Of a stretch of DNA of 64,000 nucleotides, positions 51,701-60,800 are shown in pieces. The position numbers were made by a program, and so were the translations under genes. The stretch's first letter is position 1, and each line of letters opens with the position of its first letter. Source of the stretch: Bin87 sp034423595 (GTDB taxonomy: Bacteria > Chloroflexota > Dehalococcoidia > Lucifugimonadales > UBA3495). Location: the NCBI GenBank assembly GCA_965207025.1, contig OZ242258.1, forward strand, positions 2,604,001 through 2,668,000. Direction: 5' to 3'. The notes under the pieces are model-generated. The model made no database searches and was not told where the DNA came from. It saw only the letters and a program-made list of their open reading frames with translations.

Positions 51701-54700
51701 CCTGGAACGTGTAGCTCTCTCCGACGGTCAGGCTCACCACGTTGTAGGAGGTGGTGGCGGGGCCGCTGCCCGGAATGTCGGTCCAGGCTCCCCCGTTCTG
51801 CCGGAACCGGTACCCGATGATGGCGTCGTCCGACGGGTCGGTCCAGCTCAGGGTCACCGAGCTCGGGCCGGCCATGGCCTGCAAACCCAACGGCTGGGCC
51901 GGCAGGGCGGCATCGGCGATCGCGGTGATTACCGGCGACAGACCGTAGTACGCAAGTCCAGCCCCCGAAGTCCTCAGGCCGGACGTATTTTCCGAGATGG
52001 GCATGTTGCTGCCCAGCCACCCGTACCGGACCTGCGCAGCGCCGGCATAGTTGGTGGCATGCTTGGTTCCGTCGGCATTGGAGCCGCTCCAAATCTCGCG
52101 CACGAACGTGCCGCCACTGACAACCTGGTTGCCGTTTTCCGTCCTCCAATCCGTGGAGTCCCAGTTGCCGTCGTAGAAGTCGGCGTAGTCGTCGGCGACC
52201 TTGCTTCCATTCACCCAATAGATGGGCACGTCCTCCTCGGCGGTGGCGGTGGCGGTATTGTCCCGGGCGTCAACGTTCTCAGTGGAGATGACGGCGCGGA
52301 ACTCGGTGGCGAGGTCGGCGAGGTCGGTGTTTGTGGCCGCCCGCTCCTGCACGATGCTGTTGGAGTCTGCGATGTCCGCGGTCGGCAGTTCGTATCCCAC
52401 GGTAGAGGTGACGAACAGCAGGCGGAAGCTGTCCCTGGACCTGATGCTGGCCGGCACATACGACGAACTCAGCGGAACCGTGACCGGCGAGGGAGGGGTC
52501 ATGTCGCTCTGCAGAGAACGCGAGGACTCGGAGTTCATCCCGGGAATTTCGGCTTGGGGAATGTTGGCGATCACCGCATTGGCCGTCGCCGCCTGCGCGC
52601 TTTTGCCGGGTCCCACGGGGTCGGTGTAGGACGCCGTGGCGCGCAGGTAATGGCCCACGTCGCTTTCGGTGGGGGTATAGGCGGCCTGCGTTGCGCCCGC
52701 GATGACTTCCCACGTGCTGGCGTCGGCGGAACGCTCCCAGGTCCAGGAAACGCCGCTCACGCCGCCGTCCGGGTCAAGCAGCACCGCCCGAATCATGGCG
52801 CCCACTGGGAACGAATCCGCACCCAAACTGACGACGCCCGGCTCGTCCACGTTGGTCACGTTTATGGTGACGTCGATGGAGTCGTCAACGCTGGCGTCGG
52901 CATCGCCGGCGGCGTCCTTGCCGTCGCTGACGGTTACGGTTACGGAGTAGCTCGACTTGTTTTCGTAGTCCAGAGCGCCCTTGACACTGATTTGGCCGGT
53001 GGTGCCGTTGAAGTCGAAGCTCCCGGCGTCGGCGCCGGTCAGGGCGTAGGTAACGGTATCGCCGTCAGCGTCGCTGGCGGTCACCGGACTACCAATGCTG
53101 GACCCGGCCAGCGTGTTTTCATCCACGTAACGGGTATCGTGGTCAATGCCGAACTGGGGCTCGCGGTTGGCCTGCCGCGCCGGCTCACTGGCCAGGGAGC
53201 CATCCACCTTGTGCCCGGGCTGGTCAGCCAGCCGCCGGTGCTTCAGATCGGCGGCGTTGCCTTCGCCGTCCAGTATGGATCCGCCGTTCAGTTTCAGTTG
53301 GTTCTTCTTGATGCTGACGCCGTCAGCGTCGGCGTCAGCGCTCTTGACCTCGTAGCCAAAGACAATGGCTCCGTGGCCATCGCCAGTATGGTTGGACCTG
53401 ATCGTAGCCAAGCGGCGGTGGTCGCCGATTTGGAGGCGGAGGCGTGGCTGTCCAGCCACGGTGATGCGGTGGTCAAAGGCCACGCTGACCTGGATGGTTT
53501 CTCCGGCGGCGTAGGTGTCGCCGCTGGCGGGACTGGAGATTATGGAGAGGCGGGGGTAGCGGGACTCCACTGCATTGGCCGTTGCAGCCTGCGCGCTCTT
53601 GCCGGGTCCCTCGGCGTCGGTGTAGTACGCCGTGGCGCGCAGGTAATGGCCCACGTCCTCTTCGTGCGGGGTATATTTGGCCTGAAATGCGCCCGCGACG
53701 AATTCCCCCGGGCCGGAGGTGAAGAACTCCGACGCGACCCATTCCCACGTGCTGGCGTCGGCGGAACGCTCCCATTCCCAGGAAACGCCGTTCACGCCGG
53801 CGTCCGGGTCGGTCAGGCTAGCGCGCAGCGCACTGCCCGCCTTGGGAGCCTGCGAATCCAAGAGAACGGTTCCCGGCTCGTCAACGTTGGTCACGTTTAT
53901 GGTGACGTCGATGGAGTCGTTAACGCTGGCATCCTCCGCGCCGGCGGCGTCCTTGCCGTCGCTGACGGTTACGGTTACGGAGTAGCTCGCCCTCCTTTCG
54001 TAGTCCAGGGCGTTCTTGACGCTGATCTGGCCGGTGGCAACGTCAAAGTCGAAAACCCCGGCGTCCGCGCCGGTGAGGGCGTAGGTCAGGCTATCCCCGT
54101 CGGGGTCCTCGGCGGTTACCGGGTCGCCGACGCTCTGCCCGGCCGGGGTGTTCTCCGCCACCGGGCGGGTGGTTGTTTTCGACGGGAACGCGGGTTCGGC
54201 GTTGGCCGGCTCCGGCTCACTGGCCGGGGAACCATCCACCTTGTGCCCGGGGTGGTCAGCCAGCCGCTTGTGCTTCAGATCGGCGGCGTTGCCGTTGGCG
54301 TCCACTATGGAGCCGCCGTTCAGCTTCAGTCGGTTCTTCCTGATGCTGATGCCGTCAGCGTCGACGTCATTGTGCCTCACTTCATAGGTCAAGACTATGG
54401 TGACGCCATCATGGCCGGTATGGGAGTACCTGGCCCAGCGTTGGCGGTCGCCGATTTGGAGGCGGAGGCGCGGCGCGCCGGTCACGGTGACGGGCCGGCT
54501 GAAGGTCACGTTAACCGTGATTGCCTCGCCGGCGCCGTAGGTGTCGCCGCTCACGGGGATGGAGGCGATGGTAGGGCCCGCGGTGATCCCAGGCCCGGCG
54601 CCCTCTTGGGCCTGGGCCGGGCCGGCGGACGTCAGCCACAGCAGAGCGGCGCCCACGGTCAGTAGCGCCAGGACCGGCAATACGTAGGCCACGATGCGAC

Positions 54701-54881
54701 GCAGCGGTGGAGTTTGCACCAGAGTTCCGCTCAAGCCGATCGGAGGGGCTGACCGGTGCACGTGGCGACTGATCACCGCATCCTTGAAGCCATGGCAGAG
54801 CGCCGCTATTTTCCGGAAAGGTCGTGCCGAACTAATCCTGCTGCTAAACAAAGTCTCATCCTCTACATTTGAGCCCATCAA
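48756..54881 (-). CDS. Giant surface protein: SwmB-like, cadherin-like, endostatin-like and FN3 domains
   Basis: 2041 residues if started at 54881; a GTG at 54719 would give a cleaner signal peptide (RRIVAYVLPVLALLTVGAAL, ending GPAQAQ). Order: two blocks of a calcium/adhesin-like domain (ASIPVSGDTYGAGEAITVNV) plus cadherin-like (DPDGDSLTYALTGADAGVFD) plus Ig-like repeats (YTPTESDVGHYLRATASYTD). Then come three modules of about 190 residues (near 51920-52450, 51025-51545 and 49920-50690), each followed by FN3. The last 400 residues are FN3. Module hallmarks: FRLLFVTS, FRAVIST, VPIYWVNG, ADFYDG, WTGSNxDGTKH, YALSPVITV. No sortase or membrane anchor at the end. Secreted or surface-bound; adhesion is inferred. 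Confidence 0.85.
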   Translation of the reverse strand: MMGSNVEDETLFSSRISSARPFRKIAALCHGFKDAVISRHVHRSAPPIGLSGTLVQTPPLRRIVAYVLPVLALLTVGAALLWLTSAGPAQAQEGAGPGITAGPTIASIPVSGDTYGAGEAITVNVTFSRPVTVTGAPRLRLQIGDRQRWARYSHTGHDGVTIVLTYEVRHNDVDADGISIRKNRLKLNGGSIVDANGNAADLKHKRLADHPGHKVDGSPASEPEPANAEPAFPSKTTTRPVAENTPAGQSVGDPVTAEDPDGDSLTYALTGADAGVFDFDVATGQISVKNALDYERRASYSVTVTVSDGKDAAGAEDASVNDSIDVTINVTNVDEPGTVLLDSQAPKAGSALRASLTDPDAGVNGVSWEWERSADASTWEWVASEFFTSGPGEFVAGAFQAKYTPHEEDVGHYLRATAYYTDAEGPGKSAQAATANAVESRYPRLSIISSPASGDTYAAGETIQVSVAFDHRITVAGQPRLRLQIGDHRRLATIRSNHTGDGHGAIVFGYEVKSADADADGVSIKKNQLKLNGGSILDGEGNAADLKHRRLADQPGHKVDGSLASEPARQANREPQFGIDHDTRYVDENTLAGSSIGSPVTASDADGDTVTYALTGADAGSFDFNGTTGQISVKGALDYENKSSYSVTVTVSDGKDAAGDADASVDDSIDVTINVTNVDEPGVVSLGADSFPVGAMIRAVLLDPDGGVSGVSWTWERSADASTWEVIAGATQAAYTPTESDVGHYLRATASYTDPVGPGKSAQAATANAVIANIPQAEIPGMNSESSRSLQSDMTPPSPVTVPLSSSYVPASIRSRDSFRLLFVTSTVGYELPTADIADSNSIVQERAATNTDLADLATEFRAVISTENVDARDNTATATAEEDVPIYWVNGSKVADDYADFYDGNWDSTDWRTENGNQVVSGGTFVREIWSGSNADGTKHATNYAGAAQVRYGWLGSNMPISENTSGLRTSGAGLAYYGLSPVITAIADAALPAQPLGLQAMAGPSSVTLSWTDPSDDAIIGYRFRQNGGAWTDIPGSGPATTSYNVVSLTVGESYTFQVRAVNPLGPGKASQSVTATPGSPTIAAAPPEAQIVEPDWPQAPRDAQGRPVFKTGDNFRLLFMTSMSSAPTSLDIATYNGFVQDLAAANTDLADFSGQFRAFVSTADVDARDNTDTTYTNADKGVPIYWLGGEKVSDDYEDFYHSSGWDSVAATNESGSAHHAPFVAWTGSNRDGTKHATGYAGVTPTAIGALSAARPNDAMFKEVFSHNDVNGYYYALSPVITVVDTVLPGQPDLRALSDDRSAVLVWTDPSDYSITGYQYRQDGGAWTDIPDSGPGTVRHLVRGLENGTPYTFEIRAVDMAGQGPASDPVTVTPSSQQPIEPQTVPPGSPLIPAGYDRASFSFRLLFATSDERDATSTSIDDYNRFVQDAARRNSNLSDFPDQFRAFISTADMDAAENVDARITGVGVPIFWVNGVMVAPNYYQFYDGSWRWPSGARNITDETGKVLWTPQIADAYGSGLDNYPWVWTGSNDDGTKHPNLHAGSGSQVEVGTKPSPRPEPVFCKVTEEWIRLVDPSSNEPTTRPVDGYGHRVMYLPDYLKDRGYEVGTVHSRNALCVLEQLQHNPDHPLSGHSLSHTSTASIYALSPVITVAQAVTAPSGNNSAVIPQVTGVRAAPRDRQLIVTWDPIFGVDGYKVQWKSGSEQFDAERQRSLTGWYGDSYILTDLEVVRMYTVRVIPVKAGQPDGPPSAEVTARVGGMKITPGEERLTVSFAASAHYVEFYDLKLTQGGDSQTIHIDGSATSYEITGLQAGLEYTVDMWWRHSVSDSPVWLGQVKGTPVAPPPPPVAPVVLEDATRPGDPVILSWSHPDTGTVTKFQYRLRSKGRLSWTESDEYFDIPGGASATSYQVPGRYLYSGFAYEFQVFAVNTGGRSPASNMIEATRWATPTAPTGLTARGGDEEVILTWDWAINRHSYQYRWSADGGATWSAFVDMDSDAFGRASYHVGNLSNGTTYTFQIFTVNPLGRSGASNTAQATPQE

Positions 54882-55028
54882 TCACGACATGGGGATCTGC
54901 TATCACGTCAGATATGCAAATGGTCCAACGAACAATTAGTAATTGCCTTGGTATATCTCGATTGACGAAGCTCGATTTTTCAGCCCGGCCTATTATCCAG
55001 AATTAATAATCACAGTCAAGCCGATACT

Positions 55029-55071
55029 AATAACAATTTAATAACATCATGGTGATAACGATGTGATAACA
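55029..55071. promoter_or_regulatory. Four GATAACA-type direct repeats in the divergent promoter
   Basis: AATAACA at 55029 and 55040, GATAACG at 55054 and GATAACA at 55065: two pairs, each with exactly 11-bp spacing, 25 bp apart. They lie between the giant surface gene and the divergent sensor-regulator gene in an AT-rich stretch (54960-55080) that stands out from the GC-rich flanks. A matching pair lies upstream of the FN3 pseudogene. This pattern fits binding of OmpR/PhoB-type regulators; the adjacent fused regulator is the natural candidate. Confidence 0.6.
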
Positions 55072-55177
55072 TTTTCCAAACCGCACGTGAACGTGTCCCA
55101 ATCACCAAGTGGGACCCATACTCCGCGGCTCCATCCGGCGGCCGGGGATCAGGGGCCAGAGGAGGCCAGGCAACCAG

Positions 55178-55549
55178 ATGAATTCCGAAGAGCTGCTCAG
55201 GGAAAACGCGGCCCTGCGGGAACGCCTCTCCCGCCTGAGTGAGGCCAGCCTCGGCATCACCGAGGACCTGGACCCCAGCGCCGTGCTGCAGGGGGTGGTG
55301 GACGAGGCGCGTGCGCTGACTGGGGCGAGGATGGCCGGCCTCACCGCCCTGGACGAACATGGACAACTCTGGGAGTTCGTGACCTCGGGCCTGTCGCCGG
55401 AGGAGCACCGGCTGGTGCTGGAGTTGCCCGGAGGGATGGAGTTTTTCGCCTACCTGGGCCGAATGCCGGAGCCCCTGCGGGTGGCCGACTTCGCGGCCTA
55501 CGCCAGGGCGACGGGCCTGCCCGACATCGCCCGCCCCTGGGGCCGGTGA
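55178..55549 (+). CDS. GAF-domain N-terminal part of the hybrid sensor-regulator (frameshifted)
   Basis: 123 residues from the ATG at 55178 (GGAGG about 13 bases upstream). It begins with a short coiled coil MNSEELLRENAALRERLSRL. A GAF domain starts ITEDLDPSAVLQGVVDEARA, then LTGARMAGLTALDEHGQLWE, but stops at GLPDIARPWGR. The rest of the same GAF domain (FLRTPIRLRGRPVGDIYLAG) is in the next frame, entered through GTGA at 55546-55549. A GAF fold split into two chains is unlikely, so a one-base shift near 55530-55546 is probable. Confidence 0.7.
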   Translation: MNSEELLRENAALRERLSRLSEASLGITEDLDPSAVLQGVVDEARALTGARMAGLTALDEHGQLWEFVTSGLSPEEHRLVLELPGGMEFFAYLGRMPEPLRVADFAAYARATGLPDIARPWGR

Positions 55550-57543
55550 GGGCCTTCCTGAGGACCCCCATCCGTCTCCGGGGCCGTCCCGTCGGCGACA
55601 TCTACCTGGCGGGCAAGGAGGGTCCGGATGAAAGTCAGGACGGAGGGGAGTTCACCCAGGACGACGAGGAAACCCTGGCGCTGTTCGCCGCCCAGGCCGC
55701 CCTGGCCATCGCCAACGCGCTGCGCTACCGGGAGGAACGGCGGGGCCGGGAATACCTGGAGACCCTGGTGCACGCCGCTCCCGTGGGCATCGCAGTCTTC
55801 GACGTCAGGACGGGTTCGTATGCGCTCATCAACCGGGAAGCCGAGCGCATATTCTCCGGCCTGCACCCCCCGGAGCAGGATATCGAGCAGTTCCGGGAGA
55901 CGCTGAACTTCCGTCGTCCCGACGGTCCGGAGGTTACGCCGGCAGAGTTCCCATTGGACCGAGCCGTCAGCGACGGCGAGACGGTGCGGGGCGAGGAAAT
56001 AGTCATTCGGGTTCCCGACGGGCGCAGCGTCACCGTCGTCGTTAGCGCCACCCCCATCCGGTCGGAGGAGGGCGCCATCGAGGCCGCAGTGGTTACGCTC
56101 CAGGACCTGACGCCCCTGGAGGAGGTGGAGCGGCAGCGGGCCGAGTTCCTGGGCACGGTGAGCCACGAGCTGAGGGCGCCGCTCACCTCCATCAAGGGGT
56201 CCGCCGCCGCCCTGCTGCGCACCCCGTCCACCCTGGACGCCGCCGAGACCCAGCAGTTCCTGCGCATCATCGACAACCAGGCCGACCACATCCTGGACCT
56301 GATCGGCCAGCTGCTGGACGCGGCCCGCATTGACGCCGGCGTCCTGTCGGTCTCTCCGGAGCCTTCGGATGCGGCGGCGCTGGTGGACCGTGCCGTGGGC
56401 CTCTTCCAGAGCGGCGGGGGCCGGAGCAACGTAAGCATCGACTTGCGGCCGGACCTGCCCCGGGTGCTGGCGGACCGGCGTCGGGTGGAGCAGGTGCTGA
56501 CCAACCTGCTGAGCAACGCGGCCCGCCACTCCCCCGAGTCTTCCACCATCCGGGTGAGCGCCGCCGTGGAAGGGGTCCACGTGGCCATCTCCGTGGCCGA
56601 CGACGGCGTGGGGGTGCCGTCCGAGCGGCTGCCCTACCTCTTTCGCAGGTTCTTCCGTGCTGAGGGCGACCGGCGGGACGGCGTGGGAACCGGCCTGGGC
56701 CTGGCCGTCTGCAAGGGTATCGTGGAGGCCCACGGCGGCCGCATCCGGGCCGAGAGCGACGGCCCGGGCCGGGGGGCCACCTTCACCTTCACCCTGCCGG
56801 CGGCCGACGATGTCGCCATCGTTGCCGACCGTGAGCAAGGCGCACGGCCCGGGGTCCGCGTCCTAGCGGTGGACGACGACGCCCAGGCCCTGCGCTTCGT
56901 GCGGGACGCCCTCACCGAGGCGGGCTACCAGGTGACCGCCACCGGCGACCCCGAGGAGGCCCTGCGGCTGATGGAGCGGGAGCAGCCCCGCCTGGTGCTG
57001 CTGGACCTGGTGCTGCCCGGAACCGACGGCATCGAACTGATGCAGGACATCCTGCGCGTCGCCGACGTGCCGGTGATCTTCCTGTCGGGCTACGGGCAGG
57101 ACCAGGTGATTGCCCGGGCCTTCGAGATGGGCGCCGACGACTACATCGTCAAGCCCTTCTCGCCCACGGAGCTGGCGGCCCGGGTGCAGGCGGCCCTGCG
57201 GCGGCGCACCGGGCCGGCCCGGATGGCTCCCTCGGAACCCTACGTGAAGGGGGAGTTGACCATCGACTACGTCCAGCGGCTGGTGAGCGTGGCTGGCGAG
57301 CCGGTTCGCCTCACGGCCATCGAGTACGACTTTCTGCGCGAGCTGTCGGTCCACGCCGGAAGGGTGTTGACCCACCAGCACCTGCTGCAGCGGGTGTGGG
57401 GCAAGACCGAGCCCGGAGCTCCCCGGACGATCCGCACCCACCTGATGCGGCTGCGGCGCAAGCTGGGCGAGGACGCCGATAACCCCAGGTACATCTTCGC
57501 CGAGCCGCGGGTCGGCTACCGCATGGAGCGGCCGGACGTTTAG
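55546..57543 (+). CDS. Hybrid GAF/PAS histidine kinase fused to receiver and OmpR-type DNA-binding domain
   Basis: 665 residues. Order: end of GAF (1-60), PAS (70-190), HisKA with the phospho-histidine H207 in FLGTVSHELRAPLTSIKGSA, HATPase with N box VEQVLTNLLSNAARHS, G1 ADDGVGVPSE and G2 GTGLGLAVCKGI, receiver (437-552) with DDD acids at 443-445, phospho-aspartate D487 in LVLLDLVLPGTDG and K536 in YIVKPFSP, then a winged helix with RLTAIEYDFLRELSVHAGRV and RTIRTHLMRLRRKLGED. A full two-component pathway ending in DNA binding is in one chain. No membrane helix is seen, so the signal is cytoplasmic. It lies between the two giant surface genes and next to GATAACA repeats. Confidence 0.92.
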   Translation: MRAFLRTPIRLRGRPVGDIYLAGKEGPDESQDGGEFTQDDEETLALFAAQAALAIANALRYREERRGREYLETLVHAAPVGIAVFDVRTGSYALINREAERIFSGLHPPEQDIEQFRETLNFRRPDGPEVTPAEFPLDRAVSDGETVRGEEIVIRVPDGRSVTVVVSATPIRSEEGAIEAAVVTLQDLTPLEEVERQRAEFLGTVSHELRAPLTSIKGSAAALLRTPSTLDAAETQQFLRIIDNQADHILDLIGQLLDAARIDAGVLSVSPEPSDAAALVDRAVGLFQSGGGRSNVSIDLRPDLPRVLADRRRVEQVLTNLLSNAARHSPESSTIRVSAAVEGVHVAISVADDGVGVPSERLPYLFRRFFRAEGDRRDGVGTGLGLAVCKGIVEAHGGRIRAESDGPGRGATFTFTLPAADDVAIVADREQGARPGVRVLAVDDDAQALRFVRDALTEAGYQVTATGDPEEALRLMEREQPRLVLLDLVLPGTDGIELMQDILRVADVPVIFLSGYGQDQVIARAFEMGADDYIVKPFSPTELAARVQAALRRRTGPARMAPSEPYVKGELTIDYVQRLVSVAGEPVRLTAIEYDFLRELSVHAGRVLTHQHLLQRVWGKTEPGAPRTIRTHLMRLRRKLGEDADNPRYIFAEPRVGYRMERPDV

Positions 57544-57682
57544 GGTAGAGCTGGCGCCGCAAAGGTTCGCAATTCGGTCATCTTGGGCCAATCTGGCGTT
57601 GGCTGCCCGCCGCCGGCTGGGAGCGCCTCTCCCGTGTCAACCGGTGTGAAAAGCGCCATCCTTACCGATGCGGTTCCAGGGT

Positions 57683-57758
57683 CTTTCGATTATCCGGTGT
57701 GTCATTGCGACCCCGCACTTGATGCGGGGGTGGCAATGACACACCGGATAATCGAAAG
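57683..57758. repeat. Long perfect inverted repeat (26-bp arms)
   Basis: The left arm starts CTTTCGATTATCCGGTG and the right arm ends CACCGGATAATCGAAAG. The 26-bp arms are exact, and an inner stem CCCCGCA/TGCGGGG follows. It overlaps the tcattgcga class of short repeats. It lies between the kinase-regulator gene and the second giant gene, where it could form a cruciform or a transcript hairpin. No other part of 57544-57820 looks coding. Confidence 0.85.
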
Positions 57759-57820
57759 GCCCTGCCGTCCCGCCACCCGCACTACTCACATCCTGTTTGA
57801 TCTGACTATGGAGGTGAATC

Positions 57821-60800
57821 ATGGCGCGCCGCAACCATCGCTCAAGCCACTCCGGTCAAAACAGTATCATCAGGTACATCGCAGTCGGCACGCTGGGCGT
57901 TTTGACCCTGGCCCTGGTTGCATTCCTGCTGGCGCTGCCGGCCGCCGACCCAGCCCTGGCCCAGGACCCGCCCGCCAACAGCGCGCCCGCCTTCCCCGGG
58001 GACACTGCCGACCGCAGCATTGCGGAGCACTCCCCCGCCGGGCAGAGCATCGGCGCTCCGGTTACCGCCGCCGACGCCGACGGCGACACCCTGACCTACG
58101 CTCTGGCCGGCACGGACGCCGGGAGTTTCGACCTGGACCCCGACACCGGGCAGCTCAGCGTCAAGAACGCCCTGGACTACGAGAGCAAGTCCTCCTACTC
58201 GGTAGCCGTAACCGTCAGCGACGGCAAGAACGCCGACGGTGAGGCCGACGCATCCCTGGACGACGCCATCGCGGTGTCCATTGCCGTGGTCAACATGGAC
58301 GAGCCGGGCCGTATTTCCTTCAACTCGGCGACGCCTCAGGTGGGTACGCCGCTTACGGCCATCCTCACCGACCCGGACGGCAACCTCAGAAACGACATCT
58401 GGGTCTGGGAGCGTTCCGCCAACCGCAGCAGTTGGGACGCCATCGAGAACCATGCGCTGGCCACCTACACGCCGTCCGACGCCGACGCGGGCCAGTACCT
58501 GCGGGCCGCGGTGTCCTACCAGGACGGCCAGGGCGACGGGACGGTCAAGGTTGCGTCGTGGACCGAGGTTTCCAACCCGGTGCCGGCGCCGGCAGCGCCC
58601 GAGCCCACGCCTGCGCCAACCCCAACCCCAACTCCGGAGCCCACGCCAACGCCCACGCCCACCCCGGCGCCGCCGGCCAATAACGAGCCACAGTTCGCCA
58701 GCGCCAGCGATGTCCGCTACGTGGCTGAAAACACTCCGGCCGGAACCGGCATTGGCAGTCCGGTGACCGCCACCGACGCCGACGGCGACACGCTGTCCTA
58801 CCGTCTGACGGGCAACGACGCCGGGAGTTTCGCGTTCAACGGCTCCACCGGGCAGATTTCGGTCAGGAACGCCCTGGACTACGAGAGCCGGGCCAGCTAC
58901 TCGGTGACCGTAACCGTCAGCGACGGCAAGAATACCGCCGGAGAGCAGGACGCCAGCGTTGACGACTCCATCGCCATCACCATAGCGGTGACCAACGTGG
59001 ACGAACCCGGCGTGGTCAGCCTGGATACCAACACTCCCGAAGTGGGCAAAGCGGTGCGGACGGTGCTGCTGGACCCGGACGGCGGCGTGAGCGGCGTGTC
59101 CTGGGCCTGGGCGCGCTCATCCAACGGAACCGCCTGGAGCGCCATAGCCGGCGCGACCTCCAGCGCCTACACCCCCACGGACGACGACGACGGCATGTAC
59201 CTGCGGGCTTCCGCGTCATATACCGACCCCGAGGGCCCCGGCAAGACGGCGCAGGCGGTGACTTCCAACCCGGCGCAGCGTGCGCCCGAACCTGCGCCTG
59301 CCACGACGCCAACGCCGACACCCCAGCCCACGCCGGCGCCTACCTCCGAGCCCACTCCGGCGCCGCCGGCCAATAACGAGCCACAGTTCGCCAACGCCAG
59401 CGATGTCCGCTACGTGGCTGAAAACACTCCGGCCGGAACCGGCATCGGCAGTCCGGTGACCGCCACCGACGGCGACGGCGACACGCTGGCCTACGGGCTG
59501 ACGGGCAACGACGCCGGGAGTTTCGACTTCAACGGCGCCACCGGCCAAATCAGTGTCAAGGGCGCCCTGGACTACGAAAGCCGGGCCAGCTACTCGGTCA
59601 CGGTAACCGTCAGCGACGGCAAGAATACTGCCGGCGAGGCCGACGCCACCGTTGACGACTCCATCGCCATCACCATATCGGTGACCAACGTGGACGAGGC
59701 CGGCGTGGTCAGCCTCGATACCAACACTCCCGAAGTGGGTGAAGCGGTGCGGACGGTGCTGCTGGACCCGGACGGCGTCGTGAGCGGCGTGGTCTGGGCC
59801 TGGGCGCGCTCATCCAACGGAACCAACTGGACCGCCATAGCCGGCGCGACCTCCAGCGCCTACACCCCCACGGATGACGACGACGGCATGTACCTGCGGG
59901 CTTCCGCGTCATATACCGACCCCGAGGGCCCCGGCAAAACGGCGCAGGCGGTCACGGGCAGCGCAGTGACGCTCCCGCCTCGCCTCGTCACGCCGGACCC
60001 CATCACCCTTCCATCGACCACGGCCAGCGACCATCAGCATGCCGTTCCCCAGAACTGGAGCCTCATCCCCTCCGGCCTGGGCCCCGGCGACAGCTTCCGG
60101 CTGCTGTTCATTACCTCCAATAGCACAAGACCGGCATCCTCCGACATAGGGACCTACAACACCGCCATCCAGGCGCGGGCGGCGGCCAACTCCGCCATTG
60201 CGGGCGTGACCGGCCTCAGCGCCAAGTTCCGCGCCGTCATTTCCACCCAGACCGTCGATGCCCGGGACAACACCGGCACCGCGCCGGCCGACACCTCCGC
60301 CGGCTACAGCAGCGGCGAGGGGGTGCGCATCTACTGGGTGGAGTCCGGGACGGTGGACGAGAAGGTGGCCGACGACTACGCCGACTTCTATGACGGCAGT
60401 TGGGACCCCAACCATCAATCCGGAGGCACAGGATACATATACGGGAGGAACGAGTACGGGGCATACAGTGAACGGAAGACGGTTTGGACCGGCTCGAATG
60501 ACGACGGAACGAAACATGCAACCAAGTATGCTGGTCAACAGTTCGTGCAAGCCGGTATGGTTAATGGTCCATCCAACACATTGCATAGCAACAAGCCGTT
60601 TTCGCAGGGTTCGGTCAACTCCGTATCTACCAATGGGCATTTCTACGGCCTCTCGCCGGTGCTGACCGTTGCGGTGCCGCCGCCCCCCAAGCCCATTACC
60701 GTGCCTGAAGACTGGAGCCTCATCCCCTCCGGCCTCGGCCCCGGCGAGAGCTTCCGACTGCTGTTCATAAGCTCCACGGGAATGAACCCTTCATCCAATG

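Noticed and set aside
50856..54665. 1269-codon plus-strand frame antisense to the first giant surface gene
   Set aside because: It is composed of Gly/Val/His-rich low-complexity translation of repeated coding DNA; the minus-strand frame has a signal peptide and recognisable domains.
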